DNA of 64,000 nt from Massilia polaris (lineage in GTDB: Bacteria; Pseudomonadota; Gammaproteobacteria; Burkholderiales; Burkholderiaceae_D): the NCBI RefSeq assembly GCF_012927275.1, contig NZ_JABBGG010000007.1:248001-312000 (forward strand), read 5' to 3'. Of this stretch, positions 56,201 through 63,611 are shown piece after piece. Made by a program: the position numbers and the translations under genes. Each line of letters begins with the position of its first letter. The stretch's first letter is position 1. The notes beneath the pieces are model-generated. The model made no database searches and was not told where the DNA came from. It was given only the letters and a program-made list of their open reading frames with translations.

Positions 56201-58099
56201 AACGCCATCAATCAGATCGGCATCGATTTCGCGGTCAGCACCCGCGAACTGAAAGGTCAGGACCTGGTTGACGCGCTGTCGGCCGGTATCAGTGTGGCAT
56301 TCGACAAAGTTACAACTGCAGTATTCCCGCAGATCGCCGAGTTCCAGAAGGTGGGCGAAGGCATGGGCGAGACGCTGGTGCGTGTCGCTGCAAACTACGC
56401 ATCACTGGACGCGACACTCAACGCGATGGGCATGACCTTCGGCCCGATCGGCATCGGTAGCCTTGCAGCGCGCGAGCACCTGATCATGCTGGCCGGTGGT
56501 ATCGACAAGCTTTCCGAACAGGCGTCGGGCTTTGCCGAAAACTACCTGACCGAAGCGGAGCGCCTGGCGCCAGTGCAGAAGTATGTCACCGAGTCGTTAG
56601 CGACCCTTGGGTACCTGGGCGATACAGCACTGCGTACTCGCGACGACTTTAAGGCAGCCGTCCTCGGGCTGCAGAATGGCGGCGCGCTTGCGACTGAGGC
56701 TGGCGCGGCTACGTTCGCTGCGCTGATGGCACTCCAAGGGGCGTTTGCAATGACCGTCCCGGCCATAGAGGCGGCGAGCTCGTCAATTGAGGGCATGCGC
56801 GAGTCAGTCGCTGTTCTCCTTGGTGGGGTGGACGATGCGGTCGGGGTCCTGCAGCGTGTAACCAATGCTGAGAAAGAGCGAACAGGCAAGGCACATGAGC
56901 TGACAATGAAGCGGCTGCAGGCGCAGATGGACGTTAGCTCCGCCCTGGTCGCTGAGCATAAAGCATTGTCGAGCCTGTCCAGCACGACAATCTCGCAAAT
57001 GAGCATTGCAGGTAGCGAGGGTGCTGACCGGGCCTCGGCCCAGGCACAAGTGCGGAATGCTATCGCGATCGTAATAGCGGGCGGCATGCTTCCTTCTGCG
57101 GAAAGCATGCGCGCGCCGTTTGCAGTCTTGGCAAAGGACTCCTCGAATCTGTTTGCGACGATGCAGGATTACCAGCGCGATTTCTATCGGACGCAGGGTG
57201 ACATCGCGGCGCTGGGCGCGTTGTCGGACAAGGCCTTGTCGGTCGAGGAGAAAATGCTTGCAACGCTCAGTGGCCAGAAGGACTTGGCGCAACTGGCCTA
57301 CGACGGTGAGATTGCGCGCCTCGACGGGATACTGGAACAAGCCCAGCGGGAAATCGACATCCTCAACGGGATCGACACAACCGGCTTGACCATTGTCCAG
57401 GCGTTGGAAGCGGTGCGTCTCGCAATTCTGGCTGCCCAGGCAAACCCGATTGCCGCCTCGGGCGCGAGCATCAGCGACGCGTATAAATCGGCGCTTGGCC
57501 GCGCGCCCGATGCGGCCGGCCTTGAGTTCTTCAAGGATAAGGCGGCAACAGGTACGCCGATCAGTGACATTGTTGCCGCTATCAAGAACTCCCCGGAGGC
57601 GAAAGCGCAGGCCATGTATCAGTCGCTGCTTGGTCGCGCTGGTGACGCCGGTGGTATTGCGTACTGGACCAAGGTGCTTAGTGGAGGAATGTCGGAGCAG
57701 GCGGCGCGCGACTTGATGATGCAGTCCGGAGAGTATAAAAAGCTCAAGGGTATCCCGGGTTTTGCGAATGGCGGCGATCATTCCGGCGGCGTCCGTATCG
57801 TTGGCGAGCGCGGGCCTGAGCTTGAGTTCACAGGTCCATCCCGGATCGTGAACAATCGCGACCTGATGGCTCGCCTTCAAAATCCTGGCGCGAACAGCGA
57901 TGCGCTTGTGACTGAGATTCGTTTGCTGCGCCAGCAGGTTGAACGCTTACAGCTGGCGGCAGAGAAAACGGCTGACGATACAGGAAAAATGGTTCTCAGC
58001 ACCGGTCAACTTGCCGATCAGTTCAACGAGGTTAGCGAGGGAGGCAATGCTATGCGATCGGATGTAGTGGCATCTGTGCGCTTGGAGGTGGCGACATGA
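53279..58099 (+). CDS. Tail tape measure protein
   Basis: 1606 aa from ATG 53279 (a TTG 15 bases earlier is also in frame). Begins MSALGSLVVKLALEYAEYTKGL; long helical coiled-coil regions, Ala/Gly hydrophobic helices at ~720-790, C-terminal GFANGGDHSGGVRIVGERGPELEFTG, typical of tape measures. Two DUF4214-like repeats (YKSALGRAPDAAGLEFF, YQSLLGRAGDAGGIAYW) at ~1400-1490 are unusual. At ~0.15 nm per residue the tail would be ~240 nm long (inference). Confidence 0.92.
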   Translation: MSALGSLVVKLALEYAEYTKGLEKSDQASLKFAKNAQRHFDEAGKATTDFLSNVAKSAAGAVAAFFTVDAMIGQLKSSIDTLANLDDMAQKTGSSVENLSRLQKVASAFSQDFGVVDASISRLAKGMATADDESNKVHKALTALSVSSKDVAGKLRDPSEVLVDVAKSLQGYGDDAGKAALLNDLLGKSGADLIPYLNDVAENVDKFAGVSKEAAEKASALQDRLGAMREKSDALFTSIATATLPAMSDLAGAFLDVAESRDGLVDGKGAEWADDLALGLARVVDVAILLPKILSAVGGSINVVASDVGLLQTAMENANPLTMARKWLKGGSAFDDIQKALDKRNQTLADANKKWDDLWNKPANQLEQAMLKRIAGRADAPAAGPDKPVVEKPSLNYTTGNGPKEARNDFDQMNKSLQQKLALTEQEITLGRALSSSEREIAALTRGRIEGTVKLSDVDAAKLAAGFAQLGLNEDLLRARAAAEKFDKDELAAAQKKISTAYESLAKMQEEVDMFGKLPAEITRATIAKLELHKTQLEINEGTAEEIRTVEGLIEVNKRLAGMQDRKTELEEAKKAREELDKFLDPTKAQTFGEALQGAFGGAGDAASRMIGSLQSYGIKQAEIEKARKDAAKAYATDSTKLAAASKAITEKEVKNKIGAYGDMAGAAKGFFSENSKGHKAMEAAERGFRAVETAMAIESMLTKSGLLTAFTGLFVASKAAETTATVTNTAVDTAATGVSVGNSMLRAGASTAAGAAKAFEQMGVWGFVGAAAIIAFMGKLGVFGGTGGGGPAAATFEDRQKKQGTGTVLGDDSAKSESIAKSLEIMEQNSSMGLDYQNSMLQALRNIETALGGAAKGIFQTAGLTGGSAFGTTNTSTKSFFGSDKSTTITDTGVRFTGSLGDLRAGGGSGIQYEDVTKTSDGGWFSGNKTSSNTNTKALSDAALKPFTLIFDNMGDLLVGAGVKLGADSMGLTNAINQIGIDFAVSTRELKGQDLVDALSAGISVAFDKVTTAVFPQIAEFQKVGEGMGETLVRVAANYASLDATLNAMGMTFGPIGIGSLAAREHLIMLAGGIDKLSEQASGFAENYLTEAERLAPVQKYVTESLATLGYLGDTALRTRDDFKAAVLGLQNGGALATEAGAATFAALMALQGAFAMTVPAIEAASSSIEGMRESVAVLLGGVDDAVGVLQRVTNAEKERTGKAHELTMKRLQAQMDVSSALVAEHKALSSLSSTTISQMSIAGSEGADRASAQAQVRNAIAIVIAGGMLPSAESMRAPFAVLAKDSSNLFATMQDYQRDFYRTQGDIAALGALSDKALSVEEKMLATLSGQKDLAQLAYDGEIARLDGILEQAQREIDILNGIDTTGLTIVQALEAVRLAILAAQANPIAASGASISDAYKSALGRAPDAAGLEFFKDKAATGTPISDIVAAIKNSPEAKAQAMYQSLLGRAGDAGGIAYWTKVLSGGMSEQAARDLMMQSGEYKKLKGIPGFANGGDHSGGVRIVGERGPELEFTGPSRIVNNRDLMARLQNPGANSDALVTEIRLLRQQVERLQLAAEKTADDTGKMVLSTGQLADQFNEVSEGGNAMRSDVVASVRLEVAT

Positions 58100-59031
58100 C
58101 GGTAAGTGCAAGAGTGATGGTTACTACAGAGATAACAGCAAGCATGATCAAGGCGGGAACAACGATCGCAGCGACGGACGCGGCAGTAGGTGAGGTGGCG
58201 TGGGTATCTGGTGGCGTCTATGCGGTCGACGATCAGCGCACGTACGGCGATTCTGTTTGGGGATGCAAACTCGCCCACTCTGGGCACGCGCAGGCGCCTG
58301 ACCTTGATTCGAACTACTGGATTCGCCAGGGCCCGACGAATCGAATGGCGCCTTTTGACGATTACACCAATACGAAGGCGGTGGCTACTGGATCGCTCAC
58401 GTATGTGTTTCAACCGGGGTTTCTGAACGGCCTCGCGGTGTATGGCATGGAGGGCGCTGCGTATAGCGCCACCGTTAAGGACTCGCCTGGCGGGGCTGTA
58501 CTTCGGTCGTGGAGCGGTGATTTGTATAGCCAGGCCTCTGGCTTCTACGAACTATTGTTCTCTTTGCTTGTGCCGACGGTTCAAATGTCCTTTGACGACA
58601 TTCCGCTCGCGCCAGATGCTGAGGTAACGATCACCGTTTCTTCTGACCCAGGGAAACGGGTGGCGATCGGGGCAATCAAGGTAGGCGACTGGCGCCAGTT
58701 CATCGGGGATGGTGGCGGAGGCGGCGCGCAGTACGGTGCCGAGTCCAATCGTAAGAGCTATACGTTTCGTAAATACAATTTCGATGGAACATACGAGATC
58801 GTCAAGCGTGCCAGTAGTCGAAATGTCAACTGTAGCGTAGTGATCGACGCCGACCAGGCGATGTATGCCGATTCAATCCTGGGGGAAATCGTGGAGACCG
58901 CCGTACCGTTCGAAGCGAGCGGCTTGCCGGGCTATGGGTATCTCAACACGCTCGGATTTGTCGCTGGAAGCATCCGCGCTGACAGCGTGGGCACCACATC
59001 TATCAATCTAAAGATCGAAGGAAATATTTGA
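58096..59031 (+). CDS. Distal tail/tail-tip protein of unknown family
   Basis: 311 aa, overlapping the tape measure gene by four bases. MTVSARVMVTTEITASMIKAGTTIA start; beta-rich, carbohydrate-binding-like middle (NGLAVYGMEGAAYSATVKDS; FDDIPLAPDAEVTITVSSD); GDGGGGG loop. By position a tail-tip or baseplate protein. No match to lambda M, L, K, I or J was recognised. Confidence 0.6.
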   Translation: MTVSARVMVTTEITASMIKAGTTIAATDAAVGEVAWVSGGVYAVDDQRTYGDSVWGCKLAHSGHAQAPDLDSNYWIRQGPTNRMAPFDDYTNTKAVATGSLTYVFQPGFLNGLAVYGMEGAAYSATVKDSPGGAVLRSWSGDLYSQASGFYELLFSLLVPTVQMSFDDIPLAPDAEVTITVSSDPGKRVAIGAIKVGDWRQFIGDGGGGGAQYGAESNRKSYTFRKYNFDGTYEIVKRASSRNVNCSVVIDADQAMYADSILGEIVETAVPFEASGLPGYGYLNTLGFVAGSIRADSVGTTSINLKIEGNI

Positions 59032-60512
59032 TGGCAATTACCCCGGTACCGGCAATGACGGACACGCCACCGTTCCCTGCCTTGGCGGATCGTGCGGCAG
59101 GCACCTACAACGCCAAGGCGTATGCGTTTGGGTCGCATATGTCTGACACGTTCAATAGCGAGCTCGTTGCGGTCGCGACCAATGTGCAAGGCAATGCAGC
59201 CGATGCGGCGGCTAGCGCAACCACAGCGACGACCAAGGCTTCGGAGGCGACATCGTCGGCGAGCAATGCTGCGAGCAGCGCCGCCTCTGCACTGACGGCG
59301 CCAGGAACGAGCGCGACCAGTGCTACGAGTCTGTTGATCGGCACGGGCAGCAAGAGCCTGATCATTCAGACGAGCAAGGCATACAGCGTCGGCCAGTCTG
59401 TCGTCATTGCCGATAGTGCATCGCCGTCGGCGAATTGGATGTGGGGTCAGATCACAAGCTATGACGCCGGTACGGGTGCGCTGGTCGTCAATGTCAAAGA
59501 GGCGGGCGGATCGGGCACCTACGGCTCATGGGCCGTTAGCCTGTCCAGCAGCCCTGGGCTAGCGGCGCCCCGCATCGTACGCTCGCCTCGCGCGAGCAAC
59601 ACCATGCTCGGTGCTTCTGACCAGGCGACCCTGATTGACATCACCGGTGGCACCTTCTCGCAGACCTTTGCCGCTGCGGCCGTTTTGGGTAATGGCTGGT
59701 GCTGCTGGCTGCGCAATTCAGGAACTGGCGATATCACGCTCGATCCGAACGGCGCCGAACTGATCGATGGCCTTTCCAGCTACATCATGTATCCCGGCGA
59801 GGCCCGCCTGATCCAGTGTAATGGGACGACGCTCACCTCGATGGTGATCTCGCCGTTTAATAAAACGTTTACTGTCAGCAGCAACTTCATTAAGCCACCC
59901 GGATATACCGACTTCGGGGGAGTGACGTGGAATGGAGGAAGGGGAGGGTCTGGAGGATCCGGATATAACACGACTAATGGATTCCCAGGTAGCGGTGGAA
60001 GTGGTGGCACAGGAGGCGAAGGCGGATGGTTCACTATTGGCGCTTCCAAGCTCGGAGCATCGTCCACTGTGACCATTGGTGCCGGTGGAAGCGGAGGCAC
60101 TGCGACCAACATTGCCAATGCAGCTGGTGGTGCCGAGGGCGCGGGTGGCACCACATCATTCGGACCGATCTCGCTTGCCATTGATGATTATGGTCCATGG
60201 TTTGCACGTAAGAATGGGGGTAACGGCTCATCTATTGGATCACCACCAACAGCAGGTGTTGCGGCAAGGGGTGGTGGGGGGGGCGGGGGTGGCGGAGCCG
60301 GGGGCAATCAGGGGAATACCGTTGGTGCTGGCGGTACTTCCATCACAGGGGGCAACGGCGGCAGTGGGGGCGCACAAAATACCACGGGGGTCGCGGGCGC
60401 TGCCCGTGGTGGCGGGGGTGGGGGCGGAGGAGGCGCCAGTGCCGACGGAACAATGTCCGGCCCCGGCGGTCCCGGTGGCCGAGGTGAAGTATGTGTATGG
60501 GGGATTGCATAA
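59031..60512 (+). CDS. Tail fibre / adhesin with glycine-rich C-terminus
   Basis: 493 aa from ATG 59031, one base over the previous stop. N-terminal ~60 residues (TPPFPALADRAAGTYNAKAYAFGSHM) look like an attachment part; ~60-105 is an Ala/Ser/Thr coiled segment; ~190-290 a globular repeat (FSQTFAAAAVLGNGWCCWLRNSG); from ~300 on long Gly-rich stretches with small/polar residues, as in polyglycine-II sandwich adhesins of T-even gp38. Likely host receptor binding. Confidence 0.75.
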   Translation: MAITPVPAMTDTPPFPALADRAAGTYNAKAYAFGSHMSDTFNSELVAVATNVQGNAADAAASATTATTKASEATSSASNAASSAASALTAPGTSATSATSLLIGTGSKSLIIQTSKAYSVGQSVVIADSASPSANWMWGQITSYDAGTGALVVNVKEAGGSGTYGSWAVSLSSSPGLAAPRIVRSPRASNTMLGASDQATLIDITGGTFSQTFAAAAVLGNGWCCWLRNSGTGDITLDPNGAELIDGLSSYIMYPGEARLIQCNGTTLTSMVISPFNKTFTVSSNFIKPPGYTDFGGVTWNGGRGGSGGSGYNTTNGFPGSGGSGGTGGEGGWFTIGASKLGASSTVTIGAGGSGGTATNIANAAGGAEGAGGTTSFGPISLAIDDYGPWFARKNGGNGSSIGSPPTAGVAARGGGGGGGGGAGGNQGNTVGAGGTSITGGNGGSGGAQNTTGVAGAARGGGGGGGGGASADGTMSGPGGPGGRGEVCVWGIA

Positions 60513-61067
60513 ATGAACGCACATCAACTCGACGCCGACGGCGTCATCATTAACACCATCGTTGTCGATGACTTGAACGCTCTAACGAACCTGATCGACG
60601 CCGCACTCGGCGGGCGAATTGGCGACAGATGGGATGGTGCAAACTTCCTCCCCCCAGCGTTCTCCGCAGAGGCACTCGAAGAACTCAAAGCGCACGCCAT
60701 CGCGCAAACATATGCGGACGTGGACAGCGTGTATGACGCTGCCATCGGGCGCCGTGCGACCGAGTACGCGGACGCGGAAAGCGCGGCGCGCCAGTACGTG
60801 GCCGGCGGCTACGTTGGCACGGCATCGAGTTACGTCGCGGACTTTGCCATGGACAACCCGACCGGCTTGCAGCAGACAGACGCATGGGCCGCGGACAATA
60901 TCATCGCCCGCGCCGATGCGTTCCGATCAGCCCAGCTGTCGATGCGCAGTACGCGCTTTGTCCGCCAGAAGGGCATGCGCGGCGCTGCCAGTAAGGCTGA
61001 GCTGGCCGTCGTAGTGGAGCAGTGGAACGGCTTTATTGCCAGCCTTCGCGCACAGCTGGGGGTGTAG
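60513..61067 (+). CDS. Tail-fibre-associated protein (DUF4376-like)
   Basis: 184 aa, directly after the fibre gene. MNAHQLDADGVIINTIVVDD resembles starts of fibre assembly proteins; the C-terminal half (YDAAIGRRATEYADAESAARQYVAGGY ... VEQWNGFIASL) is like DUF4376. May assist fibre folding. Confidence 0.6.
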   Translation: MNAHQLDADGVIINTIVVDDLNALTNLIDAALGGRIGDRWDGANFLPPAFSAEALEELKAHAIAQTYADVDSVYDAAIGRRATEYADAESAARQYVAGGYVGTASSYVADFAMDNPTGLQQTDAWAADNIIARADAFRSAQLSMRSTRFVRQKGMRGAASKAELAVVVEQWNGFIASLRAQLGV

Positions 61068-61597
61068 TGGGAACCGTAACATTCCTGTACACACGACGGC
61101 GGCGAAACCCGATTTCGCTGGCGATCCGCTGGGCCATGCCGCGCACGCGCTTCGCCTGGGCGCTGTCTTCGCACCTGATCGTTAAGGTGGGTGATACCTG
61201 CTACGAAGCGACCATGTTGCATGGCGTGCGCAAGGTACCGCTGGCCGTGGCGATGGCGGGTCAGGTTCTGGTCAAGGAAACGCACTTCTACGTTCCCGAC
61301 CCAGCCGCCGGGGTAGCCTTTGGCGAATCCCAACTCTGCACCTACGAACCGAAGCTACCGACCTGGTTGCCGAGGTGGGTCCGAGCGCCGCTGGCCGTCG
61401 CGCTCAAGATCCGCAACAACAACTATGACTTCAAAGGTGCGTTCGGGCTGTCACTCGCGCCGGGCCGCGATTGGGCTGAGGACGATTTCTGGTTCTGCTA
61501 TGAGCTTGGCGCAGGCTGGCTTCGTGCTGCTGGGCGCAACGTGTTTTCCAATCTTTCCCACGTTGGCGAAACTGCCCTCATGGCTATCAATCCTTGA
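61067..61597 (+). CDS. Permuted papain-fold (NlpC/P60 or YiiX-like) hydrolase
   Basis: 176 aa from GTG 61067, overlapping the stop before it (TAGTG). His in SSHLIVKVGD comes first and Cys in EDDFWFCYELGAGWL later, the order of permuted papain-like enzymes. Before the holin and endolysin genes, so probably tail-borne wall hydrolysis or lysis. Substrate (peptide or ester/acyl) unknown. Confidence 0.65.
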   Translation: MGTVTFLYTRRRRNPISLAIRWAMPRTRFAWALSSHLIVKVGDTCYEATMLHGVRKVPLAVAMAGQVLVKETHFYVPDPAAGVAFGESQLCTYEPKLPTWLPRWVRAPLAVALKIRNNNYDFKGAFGLSLAPGRDWAEDDFWFCYELGAGWLRAAGRNVFSNLSHVGETALMAINP

Positions 61598-61627
61598 TCA
61601 CTCACACCCACAATGAAAGTAAATAGA

Positions 61628-62008
61628 ATGAGCGAACCAATTTCCGGCGCTGCAGCCGGAGCAGCTGGCTGGAATTTTATCGGTGGCTTGGCCGGGATCG
61701 CCGGGATCGGCGCCGGTCTGGCTTCCATCGTCGTGATGTGCGCCATGACGCCGCGTAGCGCCAAGGAATGGGCTGTCGGGATCATCTCGACGGTCGTGGC
61801 ATCCATCGGAGGTGGTGCGGCCGTTATCCAGCACTATGATCTGCTGGCGTGGGCAGATACGCCCATCGGCCTTGTGGCCATGCTCGGCCTGGTGTTCGCT
61901 TGCGGGTTACCTGGTTGGGCCATCGTGCGATGGATGTTCAACTACATCGATCGGAAAAAGGGGGCCGATCTCGGCGAGGTGATCAGCGACGTGCGGGGCG
62001 CACTGTGA
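61628..62008 (+). CDS. Holin (three-TM, class I-like)
   Basis: 126 aa from ATG 61628; the ATG at 61613 is a second start in the same frame (dual start M-K-V-N-R-M possible, as in lambda S holin/antiholin). Three hydrophobic spans: ~18-41, ~50-68, ~82-102, with a charged tail (YIDRKKGADLGEVISDVRGAL). Upstream of and overlapping the endolysin gene by four bases. Confidence 0.78.
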   Translation: MSEPISGAAAGAAGWNFIGGLAGIAGIGAGLASIVVMCAMTPRSAKEWAVGIISTVVASIGGGAAVIQHYDLLAWADTPIGLVAMLGLVFACGLPGWAIVRWMFNYIDRKKGADLGEVISDVRGAL

Positions 62009-62655
62009 ACCGCTCGCAGCTGCTGTCCTTGTCGCCCGGCCTCGGCGCGCGCGTCGACGTGTTCATCGAACCGCTCAACGTCGCAATGAAGCGCTTCGAG
62101 ATCGACACGCCAGCACGCCAGGCGGCGTTCCTGGCGCAGGTCCTGCATGAGTCGTTGGGCCTGACCAGGATGACCGAGAACCTGAACTATTCTCCTGCGG
62201 CGCTGATTGCCACCTTCAATACCCGTCAGGCGATCCGTTTCACAACGGATGCCGCCGCGCTGTACGGCCGCACTGCGCACCATCCTGCCAACCAGCAGAT
62301 GATCGCCAACACCGCTTACGCGAACCGAATGGGCAACGGTTCGATCGAGTCGGGCGACGGTTGGCGCTACCGTGGCCGCGGTCCTGGCCAGCTCACCGGC
62401 AAAGACAACTACACGGCTTGCGGAGAGGCGCTCGGGCTTGATCTGGTGAACTGTCCGGACCAGGTCGCCGAGCCTACGGTCGGCTGTCTGGCCTTCGCAT
62501 GGTTCTGGGACAAGGGAAATCGCACGGGCAAGTCGCTCAACCTGGTGGCGGACATTGGCAAGATCGACCGGCTTAGCCTGGCGGTGAACGGCGGCAGCCA
62601 TGGGCTGGCCGAGCGAATTGCGCTGACCCAGCGCGCGCTCGAGGTACTGGCATGA
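62005..62655 (+). CDS. Endolysin, GH19 chitinase-like glycosidase
   Basis: 216 aa from GTG 62005 (overlap GTGA with the holin stop). ARQAAFLAQVLHESLGLTRMTENLNYS with catalytic Glu, WRYRGRGPGQLTGKDNY, and CLAFAWFWDKGN are GH19-type endolysin motifs. It should cut the glycan strand of peptidoglycan after holin opening. No signal peptide. Confidence 0.88.
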   Translation: MNRSQLLSLSPGLGARVDVFIEPLNVAMKRFEIDTPARQAAFLAQVLHESLGLTRMTENLNYSPAALIATFNTRQAIRFTTDAAALYGRTAHHPANQQMIANTAYANRMGNGSIESGDGWRYRGRGPGQLTGKDNYTACGEALGLDLVNCPDQVAEPTVGCLAFAWFWDKGNRTGKSLNLVADIGKIDRLSLAVNGGSHGLAERIALTQRALEVLA

Positions 62656-63227
62656 CTCGCCTGATGGGGCGCATCGCGAGTGTGGCCGTTCCACGCTGGG
62701 CGATGTGGGCAGCGGTAGGCGTGCTGGCAGTATCCGGCTACGGGACGGGCCGATTGCATGAGGCGCGACGTGGCGCTGACGCCCACGCTCAATACGTTGC
62801 TGGCCAAGCCGAGCAGGTGGTTGTCATCGTCAAAAAGCAAACCGAAGTGGTGACCGTCGTCGAAACGAAATACCGTGACCGCATCCATACAATTCATACA
62901 GAAGGAGTCGCAATTGAAAGCATCATCCCCGATCTCATTACCCCTGCGGATATTGAGCGCTTTGCTGTCAATGTTGGCTTTGTCCGCTTGCTCGACGCCG
63001 GCTGGGATGGTTCCGTTGCTGGACCCGCCAGCGATTCTGATCGAGAACCCGCTGGAATTTCGCTCGATGAAGTCGCGGCCGTTCAAGTCGGCAATGCCAC
63101 CAGCTGCCGGATCTGGCGCGAGCAAGTCTACGGGTGGCGCGAGTTCTACGCCAAGCAGCAGGTAGCGGTCAACGGCGAGGCTGGAGAGTGGTACGTGGCG
63201 GCGCCATTGATCGGCCCGCCGCAATGA
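62652..63227 (+). CDS. Rz-like inner-membrane spanin
   Basis: 191 aa. N-terminal TM (~15-33, WAMWAAVGVLAVSGYGTG) and then a periplasmic helical part (ADAHAQYVAGQAEQVVVIVKKQTEVV). Overlaps the endolysin by four bases and carries Rz1 inside in another frame. Spanins fuse inner and outer membranes in the last step of lysis. Confidence 0.8.
   Translation: MTRLMGRIASVAVPRWAMWAAVGVLAVSGYGTGRLHEARRGADAHAQYVAGQAEQVVVIVKKQTEVVTVVETKYRDRIHTIHTEGVAIESIIPDLITPADIERFAVNVGFVRLLDAGWDGSVAGPASDSDREPAGISLDEVAAVQVGNATSCRIWREQVYGWREFYAKQQVAVNGEAGEWYVAAPLIGPPQ
62914..63165 (+). CDS. Rz1-like outer-membrane spanin lipoprotein, embedded in Rz
   Basis: 83 aa in the +1 frame of Rz from TTG 62914, with AAGGAG seven bases upstream. 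LPLRILSALLSMLALSAC ends in a lipobox (LALSAC), then Pro-rich mature part (TPAGMVPLLDPPAILIENP), as in Rz1. The embedded layout is known from lambda. Confidence 0.82.
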   Translation: MKASSPISLPLRILSALLSMLALSACSTPAGMVPLLDPPAILIENPLEFRSMKSRPFKSAMPPAAGSGASKSTGGASSTPSSR

Positions 63228-63235
63228 GGTGACGC

Positions 63236-63466
63236 ATGACCCACATTATTGACGTGCGCATGCATGGCGAGGCCGACACTTCGCCGTTGCAGATGATCAG
63301 CGCGACGCGGTTGGCACACCTTGGACGGATGGAGGTCCTGGCCAAAGAGCTCGTCGCTCTCATAGACCGCGGTCGTGGAGCCGTGGATCGTGCTCTTACA
63401 ACTAAGCCTGATCCGAACATAAAGGCAATAGTGGGTGAAGGACCTGTTGACGCTCCTCCACCCTAG
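63236..63466 (+). CDS. Small phage protein of unknown function
   Basis: 76 aa, ATG 63236 with TGAGGTG upstream. MTHIIDVRMHGEADTSPLQMISATRLAHLGRMEVLAKELVALIDRG is mainly helical. Between lysis and methylase genes. No domain recognised. Confidence 0.55.
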   Translation: MTHIIDVRMHGEADTSPLQMISATRLAHLGRMEVLAKELVALIDRGRGAVDRALTTKPDPNIKAIVGEGPVDAPPP

Positions 63467-63575
63467 ATTCAAAGACAGAGCGCCTGTGCTGGTTGCGCTA
63501 ACAACCAGTACAGGCCTCAATCCACTGAGCTACCAGTGAACCAAGCTAGGGCTCTGCACCTCCCGGGAGGCGGCC
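63460..63575 (-). ncRNA. tRNA-like / structured RNA segment (uncertain)
   Basis: Minus-strand bases 63535-63516 read TGGTAGCTCAGTGGATTGAG, a near-standard tRNA D-arm. It is followed by a long hairpin (63482-63515: 14-bp arms, 6-nt loop; fully paired with one G-U on the plus strand) instead of a normal anticodon arm, and TTTGAAT resembling a T-loop, but the T-stem and acceptor do not pair. Could be a decayed tRNA, a tRNA mimic or another structured RNA. A perfect palindrome CCTCCCGGGAGG lies at 63559-63570. Confidence 0.35.
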
Positions 63576-63611
63576 GGAGCATAGCACGAAACATAATAAA
63601 AAGGTTTACTT

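Noticed and set aside
63460-63575. attR of the prophage
   Set aside because: The tRNA-like sequence does not repeat the tRNA-Ser 3' end, and phage genes go on to its right (adenine methylase).
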